From Rattus norvegicus (lineage: Eukaryota; Chordata; Mammalia; Rodentia; Muridae): a stretch of DNA of 64,000 nucleotides. The stretch lies in assembly GCF_036323735.1 (NCBI RefSeq), contig NC_086033.1, positions 8,431,606-8,495,605 of the forward strand, in the 5' to 3' direction. The first letter of the stretch is position 1; each line of letters starts with the position of its first letter. Below the pieces are notes generated by a model, which was not told the origin of the DNA, made no database searches, and saw only the letters and a list, made by a program, of their open reading frames with translations. This document shows positions 12,690-24,600 of the stretch, one piece after another. Both the position numbers and the translations under genes were made by a program.

Positions 12690-14250
12690 TTTTGTACAAT
12701 ATAATAAGGTTGTTCTCTTCCCTTGACTGCTCTCACATTCCCCTATGCTCTACTCGCCTACTTGCCCAATTCTATACCCATTCTCCTTGTAAAGACAACT
12801 CAAAGCAAGTGTAAACAAAATATGTAGACACAAAAATAAATCCCACAGAAACGTAAAAATGGAAACCAAAATATATAAGCAAAAGAACAATAGGACAAAA
12901 AATGCACAAAAAAAATCAAAATGAATTTTTAAAAAGTCTACAAAAATAGCATCCAGTTCAGCTAGTCCTGGAGGGGAGTTACCCTGAAGTGTGGTTGAAA
13001 TACAAAATGAAATTTCATTGGGAAAAGGTGTTTTTTTTTTCCTGTGCCAGTGGGTATCAATTGAAAATTGCTCCTTGGTTAGGGAAGGGAGGCTGTTTCT
13101 ACCTCCCTTTCCAGAATTGGGACCTTATCTGTTTTGAAGCTATGAAGTCCTTGTGAGTGCCGTCATGGTCTCTGTGAGTTCATGCGTGCATCATCTCTGT
13201 TGTGTCTGGAAGATGCTCTCCTCTTGGAGCTGTGTATTACGTCTGGCCCTTACAGCTTTTCTGCTTCCTCTTCCACATAGATCTATGAGCCCTGGCATTT
13301 GATGAAGACATCCAATTTAGAACTGAGTGGTCCAAAGTCTCTTATTCTCAATGCATTGTCTGAATGTAGGTTTTCTGTGTTAGTTCACATCTACTGCAAA
13401 CAGAAACTTCTCAAAGATGGTAGAGAAATGCCCACTCTATCTGCATAGCAGAATATTATGTATCACTTTATTGCTATGTTCCTTTAGCACAGTGTTTTCA
13501 ATTTTCCTAATACTATGGCCCTTTAATATAATTTCTCTTATTAGGGTGACCTTCAACCATAAATCATTTCACAGCTAATCCATAACTGTCCTTTTGCTAC
13601 TGTTATTAATCATAAATATCTGATATGTAATCCTCAAAGGGGTTGTGACGCACAGGTTGAGAACCACTGCTTTAGCAGAACAATATTATGTGGTTTTCTC
13701 TGAGGTCAATGCCTTATATTCTTTGTCACCTGTATAGTATTAGACAAGGGTATCATTTTATAGAGTAGGTTTTAAGTCCAATCATTGTGCAATTGGTTAC
13801 TAATAAAACATTTATGCCACTAATGACCAGCAGATCTGGTAGGCAGGTCACCATTGAAGGTCTCAGATTTGTGGCCACGTTGATTTTTCTTCCTCATTAG
13901 AAGCATGTAGAGTATTTCTAAGTACCATGAATATTAAATAGTAGGAGGAAAGATTCTAGTTAGGCACCAGCTCGACTACACTGTCTTCAATGTGTGATAC
14001 CAAAATGTCTTTAATGATAGGGTGTCATTGTTAGTGGAGAGAAATCAATAGCTTTGCAATAATCTGCAATGGTTTAGGGCTTCTATGGGGTCCCTTTGAA
14101 CAATTCAACAATACGTGACCCATTTCTCTGCAGCTTTCACTTGGTGACACAAGATGTGTAGTCTGGGCTTTATCTCCATCATTATTTGGTAATTCCATTT
14201 CACTTCATTTCATGTTTGTACATAGTTTAAAAAGCAGTTCCAATTACAAT
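12690..14250 (-). mobile_element. Lx-type L1 3' UTR fragment, interrupted
   Basis: Reverse-oriented 3' UTR of an old rodent L1. Blocks include 'GGAGGGGAGTTACCCTGAAG', 'GTGGGTATCAATTGAAAATT', 'GTTGTGTCTGGAAGATGCTC', 'TTCCACATAGATCTATGAGC' and 'TTTATTGCTATGTTCCTTTA', then after an insertion 'TTTAGCAGAACAATATTATG'. It is split by a hAT element at 13490-13669. An A-rich part at 12800-12950 belongs to the UTR. The left border is approximate. Confidence 0.75.
13490..13669. mobile_element. URR1-like hAT (Charlie-type) MITE
   Basis: A 180-base non-autonomous DNA element with ends CAGTGTTTTCAA and TTGAGAACCACTG, which are imperfect inverted repeats of the URR1 type. It is flanked by a perfect 8-base duplication CTTTAGCA at 13482-13489 and 13670-13677, as hAT transposase makes. 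The host sequence on both sides is one Lx L1 3' UTR, so this insertion is younger than the Lx copy. No transposase is encoded. Confidence 0.85.
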
Positions 14251-15454
14251 TGACAGATAGTAGGGAGATTCTTTGGCTACAGAATTACCCGATAGGGTAA
14301 CTATAGAAAAGAGACTGAACACTTTATAAAACTAGAAGAAAATATAAGAAGAACCATACTTAAGACTAATTTAAATTTTGTAGCATATGGACATGTATGA
14401 ATGCTTTCATGGCCCCTGAATTAGCATGCATAATTTTTGTGTTCTTATGGTATCACTTAAGTAGATTAATAAAAAGATATTTCTGGAGATACCTATTCTT
14501 TCCAGAATGTTATGAAAATTACTGACTTACCACCATAAAAACAAAGTTTGTCAATACATTTTTACATATCATTTCAAAATATCAAAATTTTCTATCAAGG
14601 TCTAGTTAGTGCATTGAGAAGCTCTTCCCCTTGCACTCTCTAAATGGCAGCCTTTCTGATATTATACAGCCAGTAATAGCTGGCCTATATGAACACTCTG
14701 ATGTGTATTTACACAGAGCTCTGGGCCAAAGAATAGAAGCCACACTTCAGTAATGTCACATAGATGTGATTTACTACCTGTGCCTCCAAATGCTGACCTT
14801 GTATCAAAGAGAACATTGCTGTTTCTTAGGGCATTTCTCTTCATTATGTTTTAACACTTGAGGTGTAAGATAAAGAGCCTAATAATGTGAGGCAAGAGAA
14901 AAATCTATCATCTAGAAATAAACTTGTGAAATCAGAAACATCTATTGAATGACTTCTGTGGTAAGCACACTTCCAAAATAGACTTTCTCTCGGGTCTGAT
15001 TTACATCAGTTGAATTGATTACCTATGACTTTTATTTAGATTATTCTGGTTTTCTCAGGAAAGATTTTTAATTTGAGCACTGTCTTTAACCTAGTTATAG
15101 AGTGTAACTATTAGTCTACACACACTTTTTTTTTCTCTTCTTCCAACTGCTAGAGTTGGCTGTCATACCCCAAGTATTCCTCTAGTCTATGTCCTTGCTG
15201 GCATCACTCTCCAACATGTCAAGCTTTCCTCTGCTCAATCCCCTTCCTGTTCTACATGCCTCAATTCCTTCTTCAGTGAACCTCCTAGGTGGCATATTAA
15301 CTAGATGCAGCTTATTAGAAAACATTGTTTTCTTCACTCTTTATTACAATATTGAATAATAGTTGTGTAATCACGATTGAAGTACCATATTTTGAGGAAA
15401 AGCAATTTTTGCTTATGGCTTCAGATGCTAGCCCATTGTCAGTCACCTGTAAAG
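14251..15454. other. Unrecognised AT-rich sequence
   Basis: Nothing recognised. Confidence 0.45.
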
Positions 15455-15654
15455 CATTGCATCTCAACCTTTCTACTGCTATAACCCACTAATATAGTTC
15501 TTCATGTCGTGGCAACACCAACCATACAATTATTGTTATGCTACTTCATAACTATAATTTGTTGTTCTTATGAGTTGCAATGTACATATCTTCATTTTCT
15601 GATGGTCGTAGGCCCTGGCGAATGGGGTTACACCCTATACATTGAAGGCACCTG
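15455..15654. mobile_element. URR1-like hAT MITE, diverged
   Basis: It starts CATTGCATCTCAACCTTTCT and ends GAAGGCACCTG, degenerate versions of the URR1 terminal repeats. The interior AGTTCTTCATGTCGTGGCAA and CTACTTCATAACTATAATTT fits the family and has the same orientation as the 13490 copy. Flanking octamers CTGTAAAG and CTCTAGAG agree at 6 of 8 positions, consistent with a decayed 8-base duplication. Confidence 0.7.
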
Positions 15655-16984
15655 CTCTAGAGACTCCAACCATAAATCAGTCCTGGTATCTTGGGGTTTT
15701 TAGTTTCATTAAAATAAAAACATATACATATGTACAAGAATGATTTTTCGAAATTGAAAAGGAAACACCTGGAAAGGCAAGCTGTAATGTCAGCAGCAGC
15801 CTGGAGGAAGGCAATGGAAGAGAGAAGAAAACGCTTCTGTGCAGTTTGAATTAAGTTGGCATGGAGATCAGCCAGATGATACAGAACTTCAGAGAAGGAG
15901 TCCAAGTACTCAGGCTCTGGTTAACACCAGAAAGAAAAAGGCAGAAGTGAAGGAAAAGAAATCATGTTTTTCTGAACCTGACTCAAGCAGGATAATACAC
16001 TTGAATATCTTGGTGAGTCATTGGGCTTGCAATCGGGGTAGGGATTATGGGGAGTAAAGGTACATTACCTCATCAAAGCACAGTTGATGCTTCCTATCTC
16101 TTTAGCATGGTCAGGCTGAACAGTCTTCTTGGAATTTCTTGTAATGTTGCACATAAAGTAATTCATCAGTCCAACTGTATTATTTCTCAAGGAGACAGTG
16201 CCCTGCCTTCAACTAGAGAAAGATTCTATTCTTTTCTGTAACAGTATCAACTTTTGTTTTGTTTGTTGGAGGTGGAATTATTTTGTGTTTTTCAAATTTA
16301 TACCTAAAAAATCACTTAGGAGAGAGGATCATTAATACTCTCATATTATTTTTACCGAGGTCTTAGTCCTCACTGCCTTCTTTTGCAACAGCTAAATAAA
16401 TTTGTGTCTACCATCCTCACCCTGAGTTTCAGTTCTCTTTTTTCTTGCTATCAGAATACTAGGTCAGTTGTTACAGCTTCTCGGGTGATTTTCTTCCCCC
16501 TTTCCTCCTACTCCGATGATCCTGGCTAACCCAAGATGTTTTTTGCAGGTACAACATACAAGGTAGAATGAGTATTTTCATAAATATATGTTTATTCTGA
16601 AGTCTATAGGTTGTGTTTAGCAAACAGTTCATCAAATGAATAGAGAGCCCAGTCAAAGATCTGTTTGGCCCATAAGTATGCCCTTACACATTAAGCATAT
16701 TCTCTCTGCAACTTCACAGGTTCAAAATGCTAAGTAAACACTTTTCTAATTTGGATACAACAGGCAGGATGCAACTTAAGCTCAGCCTCTTTTCTGCTCT
16801 GTGGCTAGTTTGAACATAGGATAGAACGACACATGCCTTTATGCTCTTAAACTTCTTTTAGTAAGATAATATGCATGAATGTATACACTCAATTGTTTTC
16901 AAACATTATTGAAGCTAAACTCTCCTTCTAAAACTTCCCTTTCTTAATTTAAGAGCTTACTTTCCAGACAATTTCATTCTAAGA
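15655..16984. other. Unrecognised intergenic sequence
   Basis: Nothing recognised. The 72-residue frame at 15839-16057 has no motif or splice context that I can support as coding. Confidence 0.4.
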
Positions 16985-17240
16985 GGAGAGACCACTCTGA
17001 ATATGAGTGGCACCATTTTATGGACTTAGATATTAGGCTGAATCAAAAGTAGTGCCTGCATTTGCTTCAATCTGTTTCCCGACTGCAGATGCAGTGTGAC
17101 CCAGGAGTCAGGTTTCCAATACCATGCTTCCCATAACATCATGAAGTATATACCACCTTTAATCATAAGCCAAAACAAACCCATTCTTTCTGTGTATTCA
17201 TATATATTTTGTCATGGAAGTGAAAAATGCAATAAATGTT
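16985..17240 (+). repeat. Rodent interspersed repeat
   Basis: CTTCAATCTGTTTCCCGACT, GCAGATGCAGTGTGACC, CCATGCTTCCCATAACATCA, TAAGCCAAAACAAACCCATT and TTTTGTCATGGAAGTGA follow the order of a common rodent medium-copy repeat 3' half. Family name not certain. Confidence 0.5.
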
Positions 17241-18784
17241 CAAAACATGTTGGTAATTGTGTCCAATTCCTCCTCCCTACCTCGAGAACAAGTTTATTCC
17301 TAGGCTTGGAAAAATCCATTTCAAGAATTACTATTATAAAAGCATAGTCGGTTTGCTTATAAATATACTCTTTGCATTCTTAGGGACCAGTAGGTTTTTA
17401 TTTTCCTGAGCAAGGAAGTATCAGTCAAAAGAACCAATAGCATGGTGATGTAAAAGAGTGATTTTTATATAAATGAGCTATTCTTAAGACTTCGGGGTAT
17501 TGTCAAATGAAAAAAAGAGGCATAGGTGCAATGAGCTGTTAAGGTTGAAAGTGAATCAGGGGTTGCTGGTTAATAAGAAAACAGGATTGCATGTATAAGC
17601 CAAACATCTGTAAGATAAGGATGGATTATAAAGAAATAAACCAAAAATGAAAATTCAGAATTAAAACATGAATTTCATGTAGGGATGAACTAATTCATCT
17701 AAGTTACATGGACAAAGTTGAGTAAATATGTGTAGACAAACAGGTATGGAATTAAAATGAGAAAACTAATTATACCATCAAAGGTGAGTAACTTAAATGT
17801 TTTGGAAAGTCAACCTCAAGACTGATACACTGGATGCAGTGCTGTCTTATTAATCTAGAACTTACTGTTTCTATAGCTTATCTTTCGTGTTTCACATTCC
17901 CTCCCTCATGATTCACATTTTCTATCTGCCTGAAAATTTTTCTTTATCAACTGTTTCCCAGATTTGTGTTTAATTTTACATTCCTTGATTTCTTAGTGAA
18001 CACGGAATATCTTTAACTTCAGTCTGAAGTAATAATTTTTCTAATAATAGAAATCTAGGTTGGCAGATCTTTTCAATGTGCCAGTATAGTGTGGCCTTTT
18101 AAAACTGTTGTTCACACTAGTTCAAGAGACTATCAATGAATGACTATTGATGTTGCCATTCATTCCTCTCAGAAATTATTGAAGATATGATGACCTTTAC
18201 ACACAGGATTTGAGGTATTCTAGCTGGACATGATCTGAAGGCCCACTCCCTATGGAACGGTTTTCATGATATCAGAAATTGCTGAGGGAGGGAAGCACTG
18301 AGAGTCCTATCCATTTGTTAACTCTATGAAACATAACAATTGCAGGCATGACAAGATATCCCTGAACATGAAATAGTGGTCTTCATATATTGGTAGCTAG
18401 CAATAGCTTTCTAAATGGTATTAAGGACCACTTACAGGAGGTAAATTGTATCTGGTATTGGAATCCTGGCCAGCCAGTTTATTAATGTGGACTTGGAGAT
18501 TAGAGAGGAATCTACTACTGGCACATAGACAAAATAATTTCAAATGGCATTCTAAGTACTCATCCCTATCCTACAGATAAGTATATGTTTTACTCCTCAT
18601 CAAAAAAGCTTCTTTGCAGCATACAGATATTTACAGAAAATGACAACTTGCCAAATTACAGGCAACAACTGCTTATAAGGTTCCCAGTCTCTATGGATAC
18701 CTCTACAGCACAGCTACTGTACATAAGGCTTAGGGAATGTCACAGAGGAGGGAAGAGAAATACTGAAAATCAATAAAATTTTAA
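17241..18784. other. Unrecognised intergenic sequence
   Basis: Nothing recognised up to the L1 5' UTR. Confidence 0.45.
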
Positions 18785-18814
18785 GTGATATTGTGTCACT
18801 TAGTAAGAAAAAGA

Positions 18815-19480
18815 AGCTCTCTGTACTCAAATCCTGTGGGAGAGAGAGCAGGAGTCACAGAAGTGCAGAAAGTCCTGAGAGCTCAGGGAGGGAACACCAC
18901 TTCTGATCACATTCCTGGCCCAAGAAGAACATATTCAGAGCTCTCTGGACAGAGGAACCTAGGAGCAGTTAGGGACAGGATCCTTCTGTTGTCTGCCTGT
19001 GCTCAGCTGAAAATCAGGCTCCAGGAGCTCTGACACACCTGAGAGCAGAAGTAAAACCACCACATCTGCTCTGAGGGACCCACCTAGAGCCATCAGCACA
19101 CAGGAATCCAGGAGCAGTCTGTGAAAAGATCTTTCCAGGTTTATGCCTGTGCCCAGAACTTACCTACTGTTCCAGCTCTCTGTACCCAGATCCCATGGGG
19201 GAGAGAGTGTCACTCTGAGAAGTGCAGACAATCCTAGAGCCCAGGGGAGAACACCACTTCTGCTTACACTCCTGGCCCAAGAAGACTATGCCTAGAGCCT
19301 TCCAGATACAGGGACCTAGGAGCAGTCAGAGACAGAATCCTTCTAGTTTCTGCCTGTACAAAGAGCTGACCCTGTGACATAGCTCTCTGTACCCAGATCC
19401 CACTGGGAAAAAGCTGATCTCCAGTAGTGCTGACAGGAGTCTCAAGCCACTGTCAAGATCAGTTAGACAGCAAGACCAGT
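18815..19480 (+). promoter_or_regulatory. L1 5' UTR tandem promoter units
   Basis: The phrase GCTCTCTGTACYCARATCC recurs at 18815, 19175 and 19382, spaced 360 and 207 bases. Each is followed by a GGGAGAGAG/GGAAAAAG block, and the first two also by an AACACCACTTCTG block and a TTCCTGGCCCAAGAAGA-type block. The longer first spacing includes an extra partial unit at about 19020-19170 with its own AGGAGCAGT and GATC..TTCT motifs. This matches the tandem organisation of murid L1 promoters; promoter activity is inferred from the family. Confidence 0.75.
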
Positions 19481-19499
19481 TAACACCAGAGAAAACCAG

Positions 19500-20569
19500 A
19501 TGGTGAGAGGCAAGTGCAGGAACCTAAGCAACAGAAACCAAGACTACTTGAGCCCAGTTCTACCAAAGAAAATATTGGATATCTCAACATATAGGAAAAA
19601 CAAGATTTGAAATTAAAATGCATCTTATGATGATGATAGAGGACTTTAAGAAAGACATAAATAACTCCCTTAAAGAAATAGAGGACAACACAGGTAAACA
19701 AGTAGAGGTCCTTAAAGAGGAAACACAAAAACCCCTTAAAGAATTACAACAACCAAGCAGGTAAAAGAACTGAACAAAACTACCCAGGATCTAAAAATGA
19801 AAATAGAAACAATAAAGAAATCACAAAGAAAAAAGACAAGACTGGAGATAGAAAACCTAGAAAGAGATAAGGAGTCACATACACAAGAATCACCAACAGA
19901 ACACAAGAGATAGAAGAGAGAATCTCAAGGGCAGAAGAGACCATGGAAAATATTGACACAACCATCAAAGAAAATGTAAAAGGCAAAAAGCTCCTAATAA
20001 AAAACATCCAGGCAATTCAGGACAAATAAGTAGGTTAAACGTAAGGATTCTACATATAGAAGAGGGCAAAGATTCCCAAATTAAAGTGCCAGTAAATATC
20101 TTCAATAAAATTATAGAAGATTCCCCTAATGTAAAGGAAGAGAGACCCACAAACATACATGAAGCATACAGAACTCCAAATGGATTAGACCAGAAAAGAA
20201 ACTCCTCTTGTCACATAGTAGTTAAAACAACAAATGCACAAAACAAAGAAAGAATAATAAGAACAGTAAGAAAAATGATCAACTAACGTATAAGGGCAGA
20301 CCTAACAGAGTTACACCAAACTTCTCACCAGGGACAATGAAAGCCAGAAGATCCTGGGTAGATGTCATATAGACCCTAAGAGAACACAAATGCCAGCCCA
20401 GGCTATTATATCCAGCAAAACTCTCAACATAAATGGAGAAACCAATATATTCCATGATAAAACCAAATTTACATGACATCTTTCTACAGATCCAGCCCTA
20501 CAGAGGATAATAGATAGAAAAATCCAACACAAGGAGGGAAACTACACTCTAGAAAAAGCAAGAAAGTGA
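19500..20569 (+). pseudogene. L1 ORF1 pseudogene
   Basis: ORF1p is the L1 RNA-binding nucleic-acid chaperone that trimerises on L1 RNA. The frame begins with ATG at 19500 (MVRGKCRNLSNRNQDYL) and meets a stop after about 35 codons. Codons of a coiled-coil-like Lys/Glu-rich region follow at roughly 19600-19990 in broken frames. The RRM region is readable at 20086-20286 (NIFNKIIEDSPNVKEE, then EAYRTPN). The C-terminal domain lies at about 20300-20520 and the natural stop at 20567-20569 follows an ARK-type end. Several frameshifts separate these parts, so no full protein can be made. Confidence 0.85.
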
Positions 20570-20620
20570 TCTCCTTGCAACGAAACCAAAAGAAGAGAGA
20601 CACACAAACATGATTCCACC

Positions 20621-21011
20621 TATAACAACAACAACAACAAAATAACAGGAAGCAACAATCACTATTCCTTAATATCTCTTAACATCAATGGACTCAATTT
20701 CCCAATAAAAAGATATAGACTAACAGACTGGAAACATAAGGAGGACCCAGAAATTTGCTGCATACAGGAAACACACCTCAAGGACAAAAACAAAGACAGC
20801 CTCACAGAAAAAGGCTGAAAAACAATTTTCAAAGCAAATGGTCCCAAGAAACATGCTGGAGTAGCCATTCTAATACTTTATAAAATCGACTTTCAACCAA
20901 AAGTTACCAAAAAAGATAAGGAAGGACACTTCATATTCATTCATTCATTCATTCATTCATACATACATACGTATGTACACACACACACACACACACATAT
21001 ATATATGTATA

Positions 21012-21046
<35 letters not shown>

Positions 21047-24000
21047 TCCAAATGCAAGAGCACCTACATTCATAAAAGACACCTTACTAAAGCTCAAAAA
21101 CACATTGCAACTCAGACAATAGTAATGGGAGATTTTAACACCATACTCTCATCAATGGATGGATCATGGAAGCAGAAACTAAAGAAAGACATAGAGAAAC
21201 CAACAGAAGGTATGAACCAAATGGATTTAACAGATATCTATAGAACATTTCATCCTAAAACAAAAGAATATACCGGGTTCTCAGCACCTCATTGTACCTT
21301 CTCCAAAGCTGACCACATAATCAGTCACAAAACCATCCTTAACAGTTACAAGAAGATTGAAATAATCCCATGCATCCTATCAGATAACCACAGACTAAGG
21401 CTGGTCTTCAATAACAACAATAATGACAGAAAGTCCACATACACACAAAAGCTGAACAACACTCTACTCAATGAAAACTTCGTTAGGGAAGAAATAAAGA
21501 AAAAAATTAAAGACTTTTTTAGAATTCAATGAAGTTGAAGACACAACACACCAAAACCTATGGAACACAGTGACAGCAGTGCTAAGAGGAAAACTCATAC
21601 CTCTGAGTGTCTCCAAAAGGAACTGAGGAGAGCTTACACTAGCAGCTTATCAGCACACCCAAAAGCCCTAGAAGAAAACGAAGCAAATACACCCAAGAGG
21701 ACTAGATGGCAGGAAGTAATCAAACTCAGGGATGAAATAAACCAAGTAGAAACAAAAAGAAGTATCAAAGAATCAACAAAACCAGGAGCTGGTTCTTTAA
21801 GAAAATCAACAAGATAAGTAAACTTTTAGTCAGAGTAACCAGAGGCCACAGAGAGAGTATCAAAATTAACAAAATCGGAAATGAACGGGGAGACATAACA
21901 AAAGAATCTGAGGAGATTTAAAAATCATCAGATCCTACTACAAAAGCCTAAATTTAGCAAAACTTCAAAATCTGAATGAAATGAATAATTTTCTAGACAG
22001 ATACCAGGTACCAAAGTTAAATCAAGAAGAGATAAACCATATAAACAATCCCATAACTCCTAAAGAAATAGAAGCAGTTATTAAAAGTCTCCCAACAAGG
22101 AAAGCCCAGAACCAAATGGGTTTAGTGGAAAATTCTATCAGACCTAATAGAAGACCTAATACCAATACTGTCCAAATTATTCAACAAAATAGAAACACAA
22201 GGAACACTACCCAATTCCTTCTATGAAGCCACAGTTATGCTTAAACCTAAACTACTGAAAGACCCAGCAAAGAAAGAGAACTTAAAACCAATTTCCTTTA
22301 TGAATATTGATGCAAAAATACTCAATAAAATTCTTGCAAACTGAATCCAAGAACACATCATAATCAAGTATATTTCATTCCAGAGATGCAGGAAGGGTTC
22401 GATATATGGAAGTCCATCAACATAATCCACATGATCATCTCATTAGATGCTGAGAAAGCACTTGACAAAATTCAAAACCCCTTCATGTTAAAAGTCTTGG
22501 AAAGATCAGGAATTCAAAGCCCATACCTAAACATAGTAAACACAATATACAGCAAACCAGTAGCCAACATCAAATTCAATGGAGAGAAACTTGAAGCAAT
22601 CCCACTAAAATCAAGGACTAGACAAAGCTGTCCACTCTCTCCCTTCTTATTCTATATAGTACTTGAAGTCTTAGCCATAGCAATCAGACAACAAAAGGAG
22701 TTCAAAGGGATGCAAATTGGAACAAACCAAAATATCTTGTAAAGGATATTATAATTTATTTAAGTGACCCCAAAAGTTCCAAAAGAGAACTCCTGCAGCT
22801 GATAAACAACTTCAGTAAAGTGGATAGATATAAAATTAAGTCGAACGAATCATTAGGCTTCTACTAACCAAAGGATAAACAAGCTGAGAAAGAAATTAGG
22901 AAAACAACACTCTTCTTAATAGCCACAAATAATAAAAAGACCTTTGTGTGACTCTAACCTACTAAGTGAAATATCTGTATGACAAGAACTTCAAGTCTCT
23001 GAAGAAATTTAAGATCTCAGAAGTTGGAAAGATTTCCCATGCTCATGGATTGACAGGATTAATATTGTAAAAATGGTCATCTTGCCGAAAGAAATTTACA
23101 GATTTAATGCAATCCCCATCAAAATTCCACCTCAATTCTTCATAGAGTTAGAAAGAACAATCTGCAAGTTCATTTGGTTTTTTGGTAACAAAAAACAAAA
23201 ACAAACAAAAAAACAGCAGACAAAAAACTATTCTCAACAATAAAAGAACTTCTGGGGGAATCACCATCTCTGACCTCAAGCTGTATTACAGAGCAATAGT
23301 GATAAAAAAAACTGTATGGTATTGGTACAGAAACAGACAGGCAGATCAATGGATTAGAATTGCAGACCCAGAAATGAACCGACACACCTATGGTCATTTG
23401 AAGTTTGACAAAGGAGCTAAGACTATCCAATGGATAAAAGTTAACATTTTCAACAAATGGTGCTGGTTCAACTGGATGACAGCATGTAGAAGAATGGAAA
23501 CAGATCCATCTTATTACCTTGTAGAAAGCTCAAATCCAAGTGGATCTAGATCTTCCACATAAAACAAGATACACTCACTAATAGAAGAAAAAGTGAGGAA
23601 GAGCCTTAAACACATTGGGCACTATGTAAAATTTCCTGAACAGAACACCAATGGCTTATGATCTAAGATTGACAAATGGGGCCTCATAAAATTGCAAAGC
23701 TTATGTAAGGCAAAGTACACTGTCAATTTGACAAAATGGCAACCTCTAGATTGGGAAAAAATCTTTACCAATCCTACATCTGATAGAGGGCTCATATCTA
23801 TTATATACAAAGAACTCAAGAAGTTAGACTCCAGAAAATCAAATAACCCTATTAAAAAATAGGTACAGAGCTAAACAAAGAATTCTTACCTGAGGAATAT
23901 TGAATGGCTGAGAAGTACCTAACAAATTGTTCAACATCCTTAGTCATCAGGGAAATACAAATCAGAACAACCCTGAGATTCCACCTCATACCAGTCAGAA

Positions 24001-24473
24001 TGGCCAAGATAAAATACCCAGGTGGCAACAAATGCTGGCAAGAATGTGGAGAAAGAGGAACACTCCTCCATTTTTTGTGGGATTGCAACCTGATACAACC
24101 ACTCTGGAAATCAGTCTGGAGGTTCCTCAGAAAATTGGACATAGTACTACCTGAGGACTCAGTTATAGCACCCCTTGGCATATACTCGAAAGATGTTCCA
24201 ACATTTAACAAGGACACATGCTCCACTCTTTCATAACAGCCTTAGTTATAATAGCCAGAAGCTGGAAAGACCCAGATGTTCTTCAACAGTGAAATGGATA
24301 CAGAAAATGAGGAACATCTACACAATGGAGTTCTACTCACCTGTTTAAAACAATGACTTCAAGAAATTCATTGGCAAACATGTGGCAAGTAGAAAATATC
24401 ATTCTGAGTGAGGTAACCCAAACACAAGAAAAAACCACATGGTATGCACTCACTGATACGTGGATATTAGTTT
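20621..24473 (+). pseudogene. L1 ORF2 pseudogene (EN-RT-Cys)
   Basis: ORF2p nicks DNA and reverse transcribes L1 RNA. The endonuclease starts at SINGLNFPIKRYRLTDW (about 20685) with CCIQETHLKDK, and shows GDFN at 21128-21139. The catalytic SDH appears as SDN (Asn codon at 21386-21388). A stop lies near 20817 and a simple repeat fills 20936-21046. The RT part shows SLDAEKALDKIQ (about 22440). The position of the FADD box, after 22730, is eroded and no FADD is encoded in any frame. The C-terminal CCHC cluster CWQECGERGTLLHFLWDC is intact at 24033-24086. Numerous frameshifts and stops make it non-functional. Confidence 0.9.
20936..21046 (+). repeat. Compound (ATTC)(ATAC)(AC)(AT) repeat inside ORF2
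   Basis: Successive ATTC, ATAC, AC and AT tracts replace a stretch of the endonuclease coding sequence. Read in the ORF2 frame the tract is stop-free, giving His/Ser/Ile then Thr/His then Tyr/Ile runs. Confidence 0.95.
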
Positions 24474-24600
24474 GATCTCTTGGGGCCACATGGTAGAAGG
24501 AGAGATCCAACTCTCTGTTGTCCTCTGTCCTCTCCATGTCTGCCATTGTATGTAAACTCACACAGATACAACCCAAATAAATAAATATAATTTAAAAACT
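24474..24600 (+). mobile_element. B4-like SINE 3' fragment
   Basis: CCACATGGTAGAAGGAGAGA, TTGTCCTCTGTCCTCTCCAT and a final AAATAAATAAATATAATTTA resemble the 3' part of rodent B4-type SINEs. It begins directly at the end of L1 ORF2, with no head and no L1 3' UTR between. Family assignment is moderate. Confidence 0.5.

Larger units (their letters stand above)
18785..24473 (+). mobile_element. Near full-length, dead L1 (rat-like)
   Basis: Autonomous non-LTR retrotransposon with the order 5' UTR tandem units, ORF1, short spacer, ORF2. Both reading frames carry many stops and frameshifts, so it cannot move. It stops within a few bases of the expected ORF2 end and then passes into an unrelated SINE-like tail; no L1 3' UTR or L1 poly(A) follows. 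The 5' border is approximate. The level of decay is clearly greater than in the 30-33 kb copy, so it is the older insertion. Confidence 0.9.

Noticed and set aside
23852..24226. 124-residue frame on the - strand
   Set aside because: It is antisense to the C-terminal part of L1 ORF2, which is readable on the + strand.
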